DNA of 64,000 nt from Neptunicoccus cionae (GTDB lineage: Bacteria > Pseudomonadota > Alphaproteobacteria > Rhodobacterales > Rhodobacteraceae), in contig NZ_PKOJ01000008.1 in assembly GCF_002860325.1 (NCBI RefSeq), positions 186,001-250,000 on the forward strand, written 5' to 3'. Positions 1 through 8,659 of this stretch are shown here, in pieces. How positions within the stretch are numbered: position 1 is the first letter of the stretch; each line of letters starts with the position of its first letter. Under the pieces are notes generated by a model that saw only the letters and a program-made list of their open reading frames with translations, made no database searches and was not told the DNA's origin. Both the position numbers and the translations under genes were made by a program.

Positions 1-595
1 ACCGCCCGAGCGTGGGCCGCAGCCCGTGGATACCGCAGGCATAAGCAGGGTAGCGGATCGACCCGCCAATATCCGTGCCATGCCCGATAGCAGCCATCCC
101 GCTGGCCACCGAAGACCCCGCCCCGCCGGAAGACCCGCCCGGCGTAATATTCTTCCCGTGGGGATTGAGCGTCTGGCCATGCAGGTTGTTCTTGGTAAAC
201 CAGCGCAGGGAAAAAGCAGGAGTGTTTGTGCGCCCGACGATCACCGCCCCGGCCTTGCGCATATTGGCGACAACGGGACTGTCCTGTTCTGCAACAAGGT
301 TTTCAAGCAATTTCAAGCCATTCGTGGTCGCATGGCCGACCTGATCCACGTTAACCTTGATCGTCACCGGCACACCGGCCATCGGTCCGACATCCCGCCC
401 CGCCGCAATATCCGCATCTATGGCGGCGGCTGCTGCCAGTGCTTCCTCCGGCATGTGTTGCACTACTGCGTTCAGATCGGGGTTTACGGCATCGATCCGG
501 TCCAGATGGGCTTTGGTAACTTCGGTGGCGGAAAGGTCTTTGCTACGGATTTTCGCGGCAATTTCGGCAGCGGTGAGGCCCCAGAGTTCGGACAT
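1..595 (-). CDS. Amidase signature family protein, 3' end missing
   Basis: The first 198 codons of an amidase, which hydrolyses carboxamides; the substrate cannot be told from this part. The gene runs off the left edge. The amidase-signature triad is visible: Lys about residue 80 (GVPVTIK), the cis-Ser about residue 155 in GGSSGG, and the nucleophile Ser about residue 179 in GTDIGGSI. Full-length members have about 450-500 residues, so over half is outside the window. The ATG at 595-593 is preceded by AGGAG at 9 bases. It is divergent from the small membrane protein at 756. Family assignment is secure; GatA-like tRNA amidotransferase activity is possible but nothing here supports it. Confidence 0.9.
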   Translation of the reverse strand, partial: MSELWGLTAAEIAAKIRSKDLSATEVTKAHLDRIDAVNPDLNAVVQHMPEEALAAAAAIDADIAAGRDVGPMAGVPVTIKVNVDQVGHATTNGLKLLENLVAEQDSPVVANMRKAGAVIVGRTNTPAFSLRWFTKNNLHGQTLNPHGKNITPGGSSGGAGSSVASGMAAIGHGTDIGGSIRYPAYACGIHGLRPTLGR

Positions 596-689
596 TTTCG
601 GTAACTCCTAATCTATTTTTTTAGCATCGTGGCACCACCCGCAACCGAAGTGCAACGGGATTCTTTCCGTCAGGGCAGACAGAGTCTTT

Positions 690-714
690 GGAACCTTTCC
701 CGCGCGCGCGTGTT
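690..714 (+). promoter_or_regulatory. Candidate ECF/EcfG-type promoter
   Basis: GGAAC at 690-694 and GTT at 712-714 are separated by 17 bases, and GGAAC is followed by CTTT. This matches the GGAAC-N16/17-GTT form used by the alphaproteobacterial general stress sigma factor EcfG and by some related ECF sigma factors. It lies 42 bases before the ATG of the small membrane protein at 756. No sigma factor gene is in the window, so the factor is inferred. Confidence 0.55.
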
Positions 715-755
715 GTGTAGGTGAAACCCATATTTCAAACGGAAAGGTCGAACGC

Positions 756-944
756 ATGTCCGCCCCTGAAACCAACGTTGAAAAACAGAAGAAACGCCAC
801 TACGGCCCGCTACTTGGCATGGTCGCAATCGGTGCCGCTGCCATCCTTGTGATGCTGACGCTTACCTATCTGTCAGACGATCTGGACGTAGATGATGCAA
901 CCGCGCCTGTGTCGCAAACCGCAACTCCCGAAAACGGCAGCTAG
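756..944 (+). CDS. Small single-pass membrane protein, unknown function
   Basis: A 62-residue protein with a basic N-terminus (residues 8-14, rich in Lys/Arg plus His), one hydrophobic segment at about residues 18-40 and an acidic, Thr-rich tail of about 20 residues. The charge pattern predicts the N-terminus inside and the tail in the periplasm. I do not recognise a family. The start ATG is preceded by GGAAAGG at a good distance, an ECF-type promoter sits upstream and a strong terminator follows, so it looks like a genuine single-gene transcription unit. The promoter suggests induction by general stress; that is inference. Confidence 0.7.
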   Translation: MSAPETNVEKQKKRHYGPLLGMVAIGAAAILVMLTLTYLSDDLDVDDATAPVSQTATPENGS

Positions 945-971
945 GACTTCTCCCATCCTAACCGCCCCATG

Positions 972-1012
972 GCCCGCCTGCACATTCCTCCCGAATGCAG
1001 GCGGGCTTTTTG
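972..1012 (+). terminator. Rho-independent terminator
   Basis: An 11-base perfect stem (972-982 with 996-1006, GCCCGCCTGCA and its complement), a 13-base loop and TTTTT at 1007-1011. It ends the small membrane protein transcript. It also lies just past the stop of the convergent aminotransferase, but has no T-run in that direction. Confidence 0.9.
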
Positions 1013-1030
1013 CGTCTTATTTGCCTGTCG

Positions 1031-2353
1031 TCAGGACAGTCCTGCAGTAACGGCCCGTGCCAGCTTACTGACGAGCTCGTCTATCTGGGCATCGCTGATA
1101 ATGAACGGTGGGGCCAGCAGCACATGATCGCCACTTTGCCCGTCGATGGTGCCGCCCATCGGATAGCAGATCATACCAGCCTCAAACGCCGCTGCCTTTA
1201 TCCGTGCCGCCGTCTTGCGTTGCGGATCAAGCGGTGTCTTGCTCTGCCGGTCTGCCACCAGTTCCACCCCCACAAACAGCCCGCGCCCGCGGATGTCTCC
1301 AATATTGGGGTGCGCATTAAACTCGGCTGACAGGGCAGCCCTCAATCTTTGGCCCTGACGCTCCGCCGCTGTGACCAGATCCCGCTCATGCAAGGATTTC
1401 AGCACAGCAACACCGGCTGCTGCGGCACAGGGATGCCCGATATACGTATGCCCGTGCTGGAAAAAGCCGCTGCCCTCTTCGATAGTCCGGTAAATTTCCT
1501 TGCTGCACAACATCGCACCAATCGGCTGGTATCCCGCACCCAAGCCTTTGGCGATACACAGAATATCCGGTGCCACCCCGTCCTGTTCACAGGCAAACAA
1601 ACTGCCGGTGCGCCCCATACCACACATGACTTCGTCCAGTATCAGCAGGATACCGTATTGATCGCAAATCTCGCGGATACGCTTGAAATAGCCCTTCACG
1701 GCAGGCACCGCCCCGGCAGTGGCCCCCACTACCGGCTCCGCAATAAAGGCCATAACGGTTTCCGGCCCGACCCGCAGCAGTTCTTCTTCCAACAGGTTGG
1801 CGGCACGGATGCCATAGGCTTCCTCGCTCTCGCTGTCCTGCTGCAAACGATAGGCGTAACACGGGTCGATATGGCTCATGTCGATCAGCAGCGGGCCGAA
1901 CTGGGCACGCCGCCACGCATTGCCCCCTGCCGAAAGCGCCCCCATCGTATTGCCGTGGTAGCTTTGCTTGCGGGCGATCAATCGGCCCCGCTGCGGCTCT
2001 CCTTTTTCGACAAAATACTGCCGTGCCAGTTTCAACGCCGCTTCAACCGCTTCGGAGCCGCCGGAGACAAGGTAAACACGGTCCAGATCACCGGGCGCCT
2101 GCGCGATCAGCATATCCGCAAGTGTCTCAGCCGGTTCGGAGGTCAGAAACCCCGTATGGGCATAGGCAAGACTGTCCAGTTGCGCCTTGACCGCCTCTAT
2201 AACCGTGCGGTCATTGTGACCCAGACAGGACACAGCCGCCCCGCCGGAAGCATCAAGATACTGCTTACCATCCGCATCATAAAGGTAGCAGCCGTCACCG
2301 CGCACCGCGACGGGTGGGGACTGTTTCGTGTGGCGGGGGAAGATATGGGACAT
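1031..2353 (-). CDS. Class III pyridoxal-phosphate aminotransferase
   Basis: A 440-residue class III (omega) aminotransferase, moving an amino group from an amine or omega-amino acid to a keto acid. The sequence shows the cofactor-site glycines (SGGSEAVEAAL), the Asp that holds the pyridine nitrogen in LILDEVMCGMGRTG, and the Schiff-base Lys near residue 268 in AKGLGAGYQP. Length is normal. It is the last gene of a minus-strand run behind the C45 hydrolase (9 bases apart), the ATP-grasp protein and the Orn/Lys/Arg decarboxylase, so an amine or diamine is the likely donor. AGGAG precedes the ATG. A second, distinct class III enzyme is at 18440-19768. Exact substrate unknown. Confidence 0.92.
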   Translation of the reverse strand: MSHIFPRHTKQSPPVAVRGDGCYLYDADGKQYLDASGGAAVSCLGHNDRTVIEAVKAQLDSLAYAHTGFLTSEPAETLADMLIAQAPGDLDRVYLVSGGSEAVEAALKLARQYFVEKGEPQRGRLIARKQSYHGNTMGALSAGGNAWRRAQFGPLLIDMSHIDPCYAYRLQQDSESEEAYGIRAANLLEEELLRVGPETVMAFIAEPVVGATAGAVPAVKGYFKRIREICDQYGILLILDEVMCGMGRTGSLFACEQDGVAPDILCIAKGLGAGYQPIGAMLCSKEIYRTIEEGSGFFQHGHTYIGHPCAAAAGVAVLKSLHERDLVTAAERQGQRLRAALSAEFNAHPNIGDIRGRGLFVGVELVADRQSKTPLDPQRKTAARIKAAAFEAGMICYPMGGTIDGQSGDHVLLAPPFIISDAQIDELVSKLARAVTAGLS

Positions 2354-2362
2354 TACAGGCTC

Positions 2363-3334
2363 CTAAGCAGCACCGGGGATTCTGACCCTCCGGCTCCCTT
2401 CGTTGAATTTATCCATGGAAAAGGACCAGATCGTGCCCGGCCAGCGCACTTCCATTTCTTGCAATCTCGGGCGGTAAACGGCGGTGTAAAGCGTACCGAA
2501 TCCCGCGTCGAAAGCAGTGGAATACAGCGGCGGCTTGAGAAACGCACCTATAAATTTATCCTCCGGATCACGGTGTAGCGCCATACGCTGTAACAAAAAA
2601 CGCTCCCGTTCGACCGTGGCGGTAAACCGCGCGTGGCTGACCCATTCCACGTTCTCCTGATGGTTGGTCGCAACCGCCGCGCGGGTGATCACGGCAGGTC
2701 GGTCCGGTGCCATCATAGCCGTCAGATACTGGCGTTTTGCATCCAGCACGGTGACGTTATAGCTCATGTGCGTTGGCACACGGGCAAGGACCCTGCCCGC
2801 CTGTTCCGCGGTTTCGCAAGTCTGCAATACATAGCGCAGGATCAATGGCACACCGAAACCCGTCCCGACAATGCGCCGCCCTCCGAAAGTCAACGAAATG
2901 GCCAGCCCCGCATCATTGCAGCCATCCACCATTCCCCACAAGCCGTCAGAGAGGCCCATCACCCGACGCCCCTGCCAGCCGGTGTGAAGTATCAGACTGT
3001 CAAAAGCATTGGGATTGTAATCGTAGTTGCGCACAAGAACCGGCTCCTTGCCGGTCCAGATTGCCTGCGAACACCCTGCCAGATAAGGCGGAGGGCAATA
3101 AAAGCTGAGAAACCGCGCCGCCTGATCGCCGCCGCCCGCCAGTTCGCACAGTGTGTCGTAAAGCGGCACAATCTCGGGCATGTGGGTTTCCAGCGCACGG
3201 CGGCTTTCCAGATAGCTCGGTCGCGCACTGTCCCCTTCCCGCGTCCACCAGCGCCTGTAAAGGGGCCAGTATTCGTCAAACAGCCCGGACCACTTGGAAC
3301 CGGGCTGTTCTTCGCTGATTGCACGCCAGTACAT
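2363..3334 (-). CDS. C45-type Ntn hydrolase / acyltransferase
   Basis: A 323-residue protein resembling the C45 (acyl-CoA:6-aminopenicillanate acyltransferase) group of N-terminal-nucleophile hydrolases. These proenzymes cut themselves before a Cys, which then acts as the nucleophile on amides. The likely cleavage site is Gly87-Cys88, followed by SQAIW and then VLVRNYDYNP, which matches the family's characteristic NxD(Y/F) stretch. No signal peptide is seen, so it should be cytoplasmic. It sits 8 bases after the ATP-grasp gene and 9 before the aminotransferase. With an amide-forming ATP-grasp next door, it may cleave or transfer the acyl group of an amine conjugate; that is inference. Family assignment rests on motif layout only. 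Confidence 0.72.
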   Translation of the reverse strand: MYWRAISEEQPGSKWSGLFDEYWPLYRRWWTREGDSARPSYLESRRALETHMPEIVPLYDTLCELAGGGDQAARFLSFYCPPPYLAGCSQAIWTGKEPVLVRNYDYNPNAFDSLILHTGWQGRRVMGLSDGLWGMVDGCNDAGLAISLTFGGRRIVGTGFGVPLILRYVLQTCETAEQAGRVLARVPTHMSYNVTVLDAKRQYLTAMMAPDRPAVITRAAVATNHQENVEWVSHARFTATVERERFLLQRMALHRDPEDKFIGAFLKPPLYSTAFDAGFGTLYTAVYRPRLQEMEVRWPGTIWSFSMDKFNEGSRRVRIPGAA

Positions 3335-3342
3335 GGCTGCCC

Positions 3343-4800
3343 TTACAAGATCTTGAAGGCTGGATCGGCTACCGCAGGCCCTGCGTCAGCCACAGGCAGC
3401 GCCTTGCCGTTCACGGATTGCTTGATGCCATGAATCCACTTTTTCGCCCGCTCGTTCAGCTGGAAGCCTTTGGTCATAGAGCGGCCCCGCGTCACCAGAA
3501 TACCGATGTCCGCACCTTCATAGCGATAGTCGCCCGGTTGCAGGATACGCAGGAAAAACGCCTCGTTCTCGCTTTCGACTGCGCGGCGGTGATAATCAAA
3601 CCGGTCGAACACAACGCGGCCGTCTTCCAGCATCTTGTAAATCCCCGTTTCCGGTGCTTCGGTACAGATATCCACGCTGTCGTCAGTATGTTTGATCACC
3701 ATCTGCGACCAGCTGTCGATCATATCGGGATCGGCCCAGCGGTTGTTCAGCTCTTCCGTGTCGAGATCGAACTTCTTGCGGGAAAACTCCAGCAGGTGGA
3801 ACAGGAAAAGCGGCGCATCCGCGTGAGCAAAGGCCGCGTGGTTGGTCATCGACGACGCCCCTGTGATCCGCGGATTCAGTTCCCCGAGCCACAAATCGCC
3901 GGTCTTTTTGTCGATCAGGAAATCCAGTTCGAAATACCCGCGATAACCTTCCTTGCGCAGCTGCTCCCCGAATTTGAAGGTCAGTTCCCGCGCCTTTTCG
4001 CGCACTTTCGGCGGAAAGGCGGTGGACAGGATTTCATTGCCGCACCAGCCACCGCGATAAGGTGTCAGTTCGCTAAAGCCAACCAGTTCGGTCATCAGCG
4101 GCCCAACGATCGTGCCTTCCTTGGTGGCGCAGCCCTCAATCGCAGAGCCACGGCAATCGATACGCTTCATGATCTTGATCTCGCCCTCTCCGACAATTTC
4201 GTGCTCATGGCGGCGGAAATCGGCCTCGTTCTTGATAAAGAATGTCGTGTGGCCGCTGTCGCCAAAGGCCGATTGCAGCACAAGATCATGGCCAAGCTTG
4301 GCCTTCTCGCAGGTTTTGCGCAGGTCGTCGTAATCTTTCACCTCGGCCAGAACGTTCGGAACTGACGGCACGCCCGCCTTATTGCCAATCCGCACGGTTT
4401 CGATCTTGTTGTCCATCTTGGTGCGCAGTTTGGCTTTGGGGAACCACACATCCGCGCCCAGTTCTTTGGACAGGCGTTCGGTTTCCTCGTCAAACATCAG
4501 AAAGACGAATTTCGGCTTGCCACCGCGCCGCTTGATGAAATCGATGACCTCTTTGTGTTGCAGCAGGTAGTTGTTGATGTCCTCGATGCTCTGGAATTCC
4601 GCGTGGGGCTGTTCGGACGGGCAGAAGACATTCGGATGCTTACCGCCATAACAGTCTATGTAGCAGATATATTTGAAGTTTTTGACCCATTCATCCAGAC
4701 CGAGCAGATTGAAATTGGTAGCCGAAATAAAATAGATCGGATCTTCGTTGCGGTGGAAGAAGCGCCGGATTTCAGAGATGTTTTTGAGAACTGTCGCCAT
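3343..4800 (-). CDS. ATP-grasp domain protein (amide/peptide ligase-like)
   Basis: A 485-residue protein with an ATP-grasp fold, which activates a carboxylate as an acyl phosphate and joins it to an amine or thiol. The first 115 or so residues form a pre-ATP-grasp domain; the grasp domain spans about residues 130-345, with the lysine region LVLQSAFGDSGHTTF and the metal-binding WLGELNPRITG. The last 120 residues are an uncharacterised extension. It is not a recognisable carbamoyl-phosphate synthase, biotin carboxylase or D-Ala ligase. AAAGGA precedes the ATG. It lies 14 bases after the amino acid decarboxylase gene, so the likely nucleophile is the amine that enzyme makes (inference). Confidence 0.78.
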   Translation of the reverse strand: MATVLKNISEIRRFFHRNEDPIYFISATNFNLLGLDEWVKNFKYICYIDCYGGKHPNVFCPSEQPHAEFQSIEDINNYLLQHKEVIDFIKRRGGKPKFVFLMFDEETERLSKELGADVWFPKAKLRTKMDNKIETVRIGNKAGVPSVPNVLAEVKDYDDLRKTCEKAKLGHDLVLQSAFGDSGHTTFFIKNEADFRRHEHEIVGEGEIKIMKRIDCRGSAIEGCATKEGTIVGPLMTELVGFSELTPYRGGWCGNEILSTAFPPKVREKARELTFKFGEQLRKEGYRGYFELDFLIDKKTGDLWLGELNPRITGASSMTNHAAFAHADAPLFLFHLLEFSRKKFDLDTEELNNRWADPDMIDSWSQMVIKHTDDSVDICTEAPETGIYKMLEDGRVVFDRFDYHRRAVESENEAFFLRILQPGDYRYEGADIGILVTRGRSMTKGFQLNERAKKWIHGIKQSVNGKALPVADAGPAVADPAFKIL

Positions 4801-4814
4801 AGTATTGTCCTTTA

Positions 4815-7556
4815 TTATTCGGCTGCGGTTTGAATGGTTTTATCTGAGACAAGGTTTGCGAGGGCGTCCTGAGTGAACACGCGCAGGCCCAGATCCGCGC
4901 GGTAGCCATGGATTTCGTTCACATCAAGCGCCCGCATGAAATCAAGGATTTCGCGGCTGATAACCTGTCCGGGAACAAGGATCGGAAAGCCGGGCGGATA
5001 GGGGATAATAAAGCTGGCGGAAACCAGTTCCTTTCCTTCTTCCATCGCCGCCTTTAGCGATCCGTTCAGTTCGAGATAATCGCAATTTTTCTCATCGTAG
5101 CTGAGGTAGTAGGCTTTGCGGATATCCCCTTCGGGGGTCAGGTTATCGGGTCGGAACCCGTCATGGAAACGGCTGAAATCTGGCAGCGGCGGATAGTTTT
5201 CCGTCAGGTTTGCCACCCGCCGGTCAAAGGCCAGACGCTCCATATTTGACGCATCGTCCAGAAGGTCGTCCAGCTCGTTCGCAATTTCCACAAGCACTTC
5301 GATCAGGTAAGCCACCGAAGAGCGCGTTGTGCCGATATTTGTCATGAACAGGACGGTATTGCGCGAGGTTTTATTGATCTGGATGCCGTATTTGTCCATC
5401 AGCACCTGATTTTTGAACGTGTCACCGTCCCATCCGGTGCCGCCCACAGCAAGCGTAACGCGGGTTGCGTCCAGCACGAAATCATCCCGTTCCCAACACT
5501 CCCACAGGTCGGTCCAGCCCTGTTCCGTATCAAAATAACTGCTGACCCCGCTCTGGCGGTAACAGTCTGGGATCATATCCCCGGCCGTCAGAACCTTGAA
5601 GTATTTCTGCAACAACGGATGGCTGCTGATCGCGCGGCGCAGCGCCATAGCGGCCTCTATCTGGCGCTGGACGAACTCGAAACCTTCCAGTTCCACCTGC
5701 CGCCGTCCCACATCAAGCGAGGCAATAATCTGGTAGTTGGGCGAGGTTGAGGTATGGGTCATGTAGGCTTCGTGGAAGTTCTGCTCCACCTCGCCTTTGA
5801 AGTCCTGATCGTTGACGTGGATCATTGATCCCTGCCGCAGGGATGTCAGGGTTTTATGGGTGGATTGCGTGGCATAGGCCCTGACCCGCGCTGTGGGCGG
5901 CGGGATCAGCCGCGTGTTCAAAAGGTCTTCGTCACTGGCACCTTCGAGCTGTTTTTGCTGCGCTTCAAAAGCTGCAACGTGCTGGTCCGAGCGTAACCGC
6001 TTGCGCAGATTATTGGCCGAGCGCATCGCAGTGCGCTGCCGGTAAGTGGGGCTAAAGCGGGCAAATGCAAACCATGCTTCGTCCCACAGGAAAACAAGGT
6101 CCGGCTTGATTGCCAGACACTCCTCCATTACCCGCTGCACGTTGTAAACAACCCCGTCAAATGTGCAGTTGGTGAGTAACAACATGCGGACGCGATCCAG
6201 TTTGCCAGCAGCTTTCAAGGCCAGAAGCTGGTGCTTGATCTCGCGCAAGGGCACCGCGCCATACATGGAATATTCATTGAGCGGATAGCTGTCGAGATAG
6301 AGCACCTCTGCACCTGCCAGCACCATCCCGTAGTGGTGGGATTTATGACAATCCCTATCTACCAGAACGATATCTCCGGGACGCACCAGCGCCTGCACGA
6401 CAATCTTGTTACAGGTCGATGTGCCGTTGGTGGCAAAAAATGTCTGCTTTGATCCAAAGGCACGGCTGGCCAGTTCCTGTGCTTTTTTGATCGGCCCGCT
6501 TGGTTCCAGCAGGCTGTCGAGCCCGCCGGATGTGGCAGAAGTTTCCGCCAGAAAGATGTTCGGTCCGTAAAACGCCCCCATATCCTGAATCCAGTGGGAC
6601 CGGCTGATGGATTTACCACGGCTGATTGGCATGGCGTGGAAAACGCCGGTGGGCTGTTTTGAATATTCGACCAGCGCCGTGAAAAACGGCGATTTGTTTC
6701 GTGCCCCAACCCCGCGCAGGATGTTGAGGTGCAATTCCATGAAATCTTCCTGATTGTAGAAAACCCGCCGGCAGATCCCCAAATCCAGACCTGCAATTTC
6801 TTCCACCGAACGTTCGGTGACAAGATAGGCATCCAGTTCGGGTCGGACCTGCTGTATCAGGCGGCACAATTCAGCGCCGTAGTTTTCCGGCAGCAGATTG
6901 TCCAGATCCTCACCACTGCCCAGATGGGACAGGTATTTCTTCAGAAGTTCGTTTTCGTTTCTGGATTTCAGTGTCAGGCCCGGACGGGCGACGATGGCCT
7001 GAATATTGTGGTTGAACAGCACCGCAATCAACGCGTCTTCCAGACTGGGAACCACCACTGCTTCATAATGGAACGGGTCCTCGATCCGGCGCATCCGCTC
7101 CATATTGCTCTTGATCCAGCGTTCCTGCTGGTCGTTCACATTATCGACGATGAGAACTTCGAAATAGGGCCGCGTCATGGCCCGCGCCTCGGGTGAGAGC
7201 AGCGCCTCGTCGTTGTTTTCCTCTTCATCCATACTGTCCCGTTCCAGCGGGATGGAACGCCGCCTGTAAGACCCGGTCGTCAGGGCACGGGTCACACGGG
7301 TGACGGAAAAGGCTACGTCCTCAAAATGCCCGTTATCGAACTGGCGGCGCATGTGGACAAAGGCCGGCATACCCGGAAAGGCCCAATAGGGTTCGATACG
7401 CGACAGCGCTTTGAACAGTTCCTGAACCTCGTCGGAATAGTTCTTGATTTTGGCTTGGGAGGTTTCCCTGCAAATCGCGGAAACTGCGGCGCGCAATGCG
7501 GCCCACCTGTCAGACCGCAATTGCGTTGCCGAATAATACTCGCTGACAGAATCCAT
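4815..7556 (-). CDS. Orn/Lys/Arg decarboxylase family protein
   Basis: A 913-residue PLP-dependent fold-type I decarboxylase of the bacterial ornithine/lysine/arginine group, which makes putrescine, cadaverine or agmatine. An N-terminal receiver-like wing domain starts near residue 130 (YFEVLIVDNVND); the PLP domain has FLWDEAWFAF and the Schiff-base Lys near residue 567 in STHKTL; the C-terminal domain ends with the family's YPPGFPILVPGQ. Typical members have 710-760 residues, so about 130 extra N-terminal residues are unusual. Substrate cannot be read from sequence. It is the first gene of a run with ATP-grasp, C45 hydrolase and aminotransferase. AGGAGAG precedes the ATG. Confidence 0.9.
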   Translation of the reverse strand: MDSVSEYYSATQLRSDRWAALRAAVSAICRETSQAKIKNYSDEVQELFKALSRIEPYWAFPGMPAFVHMRRQFDNGHFEDVAFSVTRVTRALTTGSYRRRSIPLERDSMDEEENNDEALLSPEARAMTRPYFEVLIVDNVNDQQERWIKSNMERMRRIEDPFHYEAVVVPSLEDALIAVLFNHNIQAIVARPGLTLKSRNENELLKKYLSHLGSGEDLDNLLPENYGAELCRLIQQVRPELDAYLVTERSVEEIAGLDLGICRRVFYNQEDFMELHLNILRGVGARNKSPFFTALVEYSKQPTGVFHAMPISRGKSISRSHWIQDMGAFYGPNIFLAETSATSGGLDSLLEPSGPIKKAQELASRAFGSKQTFFATNGTSTCNKIVVQALVRPGDIVLVDRDCHKSHHYGMVLAGAEVLYLDSYPLNEYSMYGAVPLREIKHQLLALKAAGKLDRVRMLLLTNCTFDGVVYNVQRVMEECLAIKPDLVFLWDEAWFAFARFSPTYRQRTAMRSANNLRKRLRSDQHVAAFEAQQKQLEGASDEDLLNTRLIPPPTARVRAYATQSTHKTLTSLRQGSMIHVNDQDFKGEVEQNFHEAYMTHTSTSPNYQIIASLDVGRRQVELEGFEFVQRQIEAAMALRRAISSHPLLQKYFKVLTAGDMIPDCYRQSGVSSYFDTEQGWTDLWECWERDDFVLDATRVTLAVGGTGWDGDTFKNQVLMDKYGIQINKTSRNTVLFMTNIGTTRSSVAYLIEVLVEIANELDDLLDDASNMERLAFDRRVANLTENYPPLPDFSRFHDGFRPDNLTPEGDIRKAYYLSYDEKNCDYLELNGSLKAAMEEGKELVSASFIIPYPPGFPILVPGQVISREILDFMRALDVNEIHGYRADLGLRVFTQDALANLVSDKTIQTAAE

Positions 7557-7616
7557 CGGTTGCTCTCCTTCTTAAAGGCTTCAACCGATAGCACTTGTAG
7601 CGATGCTAGACCGGTA

Positions 7617-8591
7617 TCAGCCGCTTGGTTTGCCACCCACAAAGGGCACATGCCCTACATCGGTAGCGAGTTTCTGGCCTTGTATTTCTGCTTCGGCATC
7701 TGCCGGAACATCCACATGGAGACCCGCACGAGAGCCCTGCTGGGGCACCTCCAGCGGACCAAGTGTATTCAGAAATGCGTCTGTCCCGCTGGTGCGGTCA
7801 TAGACGGAAAAATCAACAGAGCGGTCGCGGAAGCTTTTAAGGACCTGACCAAGCCCCTTCATACCGGTTTCGCGCTGACGGCGGACCATCGACAGATCCA
7901 CTTCGATCGGGAACATGTCTTCCTGCCCTGCAGACTGATGCAACACCAGCGAAGTCGGATCGACCACACAGGACTTGCCAACGCCCCCTGCTCCAAGTCC
8001 GTTTACATCAAAGACGTAGCATTGGAATTGCGCAGCAGTAGCCCTTGCAATGGCCAGCTCGGCGTCGCGGTCGGTCGTGCCGGTCAGGACCGGATGCAGC
8101 AGCACCTCAACCCCCTGACTGGTTAGCTGGCGGGTGGTTTCGGGGAACCACATATCATAGCAGATCGACAGACCGAAACGGCCCACATCCGGCACATCGA
8201 ACACGCAGAAATCGGTGCCCGCAGCGACTCCGGCTTCATATGGCAGGAAAGGGAACATCTTGGCATAGCGGCGCACCACGTTGCCGTCGGGATCAATCAC
8301 CAAAGACGTGTTATACACCTGCCCGTCGTGGGGGGACGTCAGGAACATGGACCCCGGAATAAGCCAGACCTTGTGCCGCCGTGCAGCTTCGCAGAAGCGG
8401 TCGATGGTTTCATTTTCGGGGGGCAGTTTGTAGCGCTCAAGCGGGCCAAAAGGCGATAGTTCGCTAAAGAGAACCATCTGGGTCCACGGGAACCGCGCCA
8501 TAAGAATGTCGAGCCGTTGCAGCATACCGTCGACATTGGACTGAAGGGCATTGACGTGCATCTGCACGCCAGCAATTGCGAATGGGGTCAT
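7617..8591 (-). CDS. Carbon-nitrogen hydrolase (nitrilase superfamily)
   Basis: A 324-residue cytoplasmic amidase of the nitrilase superfamily. The catalytic triad is complete: Glu44 (SELSPFG), Lys111 (AKMFPF) and Cys144 (SICYDMWFPE). Such enzymes hydrolyse amides or carbamoyl compounds, for example N-carbamoylputrescine, which would fit the decarboxylase downstream. I chose the ATG at 8591-8589 because GGAGAG lies 9 bases before it; an upstream ATG at 8654 would add 21 residues with no family resemblance. The order is universal stress protein, this gene, a 60-base gap, then the decarboxylase. Substrate is inferred from context only. Confidence 0.88.
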   Translation of the reverse strand: MTPFAIAGVQMHVNALQSNVDGMLQRLDILMARFPWTQMVLFSELSPFGPLERYKLPPENETIDRFCEAARRHKVWLIPGSMFLTSPHDGQVYNTSLVIDPDGNVVRRYAKMFPFLPYEAGVAAGTDFCVFDVPDVGRFGLSICYDMWFPETTRQLTSQGVEVLLHPVLTGTTDRDAELAIARATAAQFQCYVFDVNGLGAGGVGKSCVVDPTSLVLHQSAGQEDMFPIEVDLSMVRRQRETGMKGLGQVLKSFRDRSVDFSVYDRTSGTDAFLNTLGPLEVPQQGSRAGLHVDVPADAEAEIQGQKLATDVGHVPFVGGKPSG

Positions 8592-8659
8592 TGAGGATAC
8601 TCTCCGTGCTTGCGCTGCCGGCTCTGTTGGATTGAGTCGATCACCGCTTTGCACTCCTC

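Noticed and set aside
1349-2578. A 409-codon plus-strand open frame
   Set aside because: It overlaps the aminotransferase and the end of the C45 gene on the other strand and has no recognisable domain.
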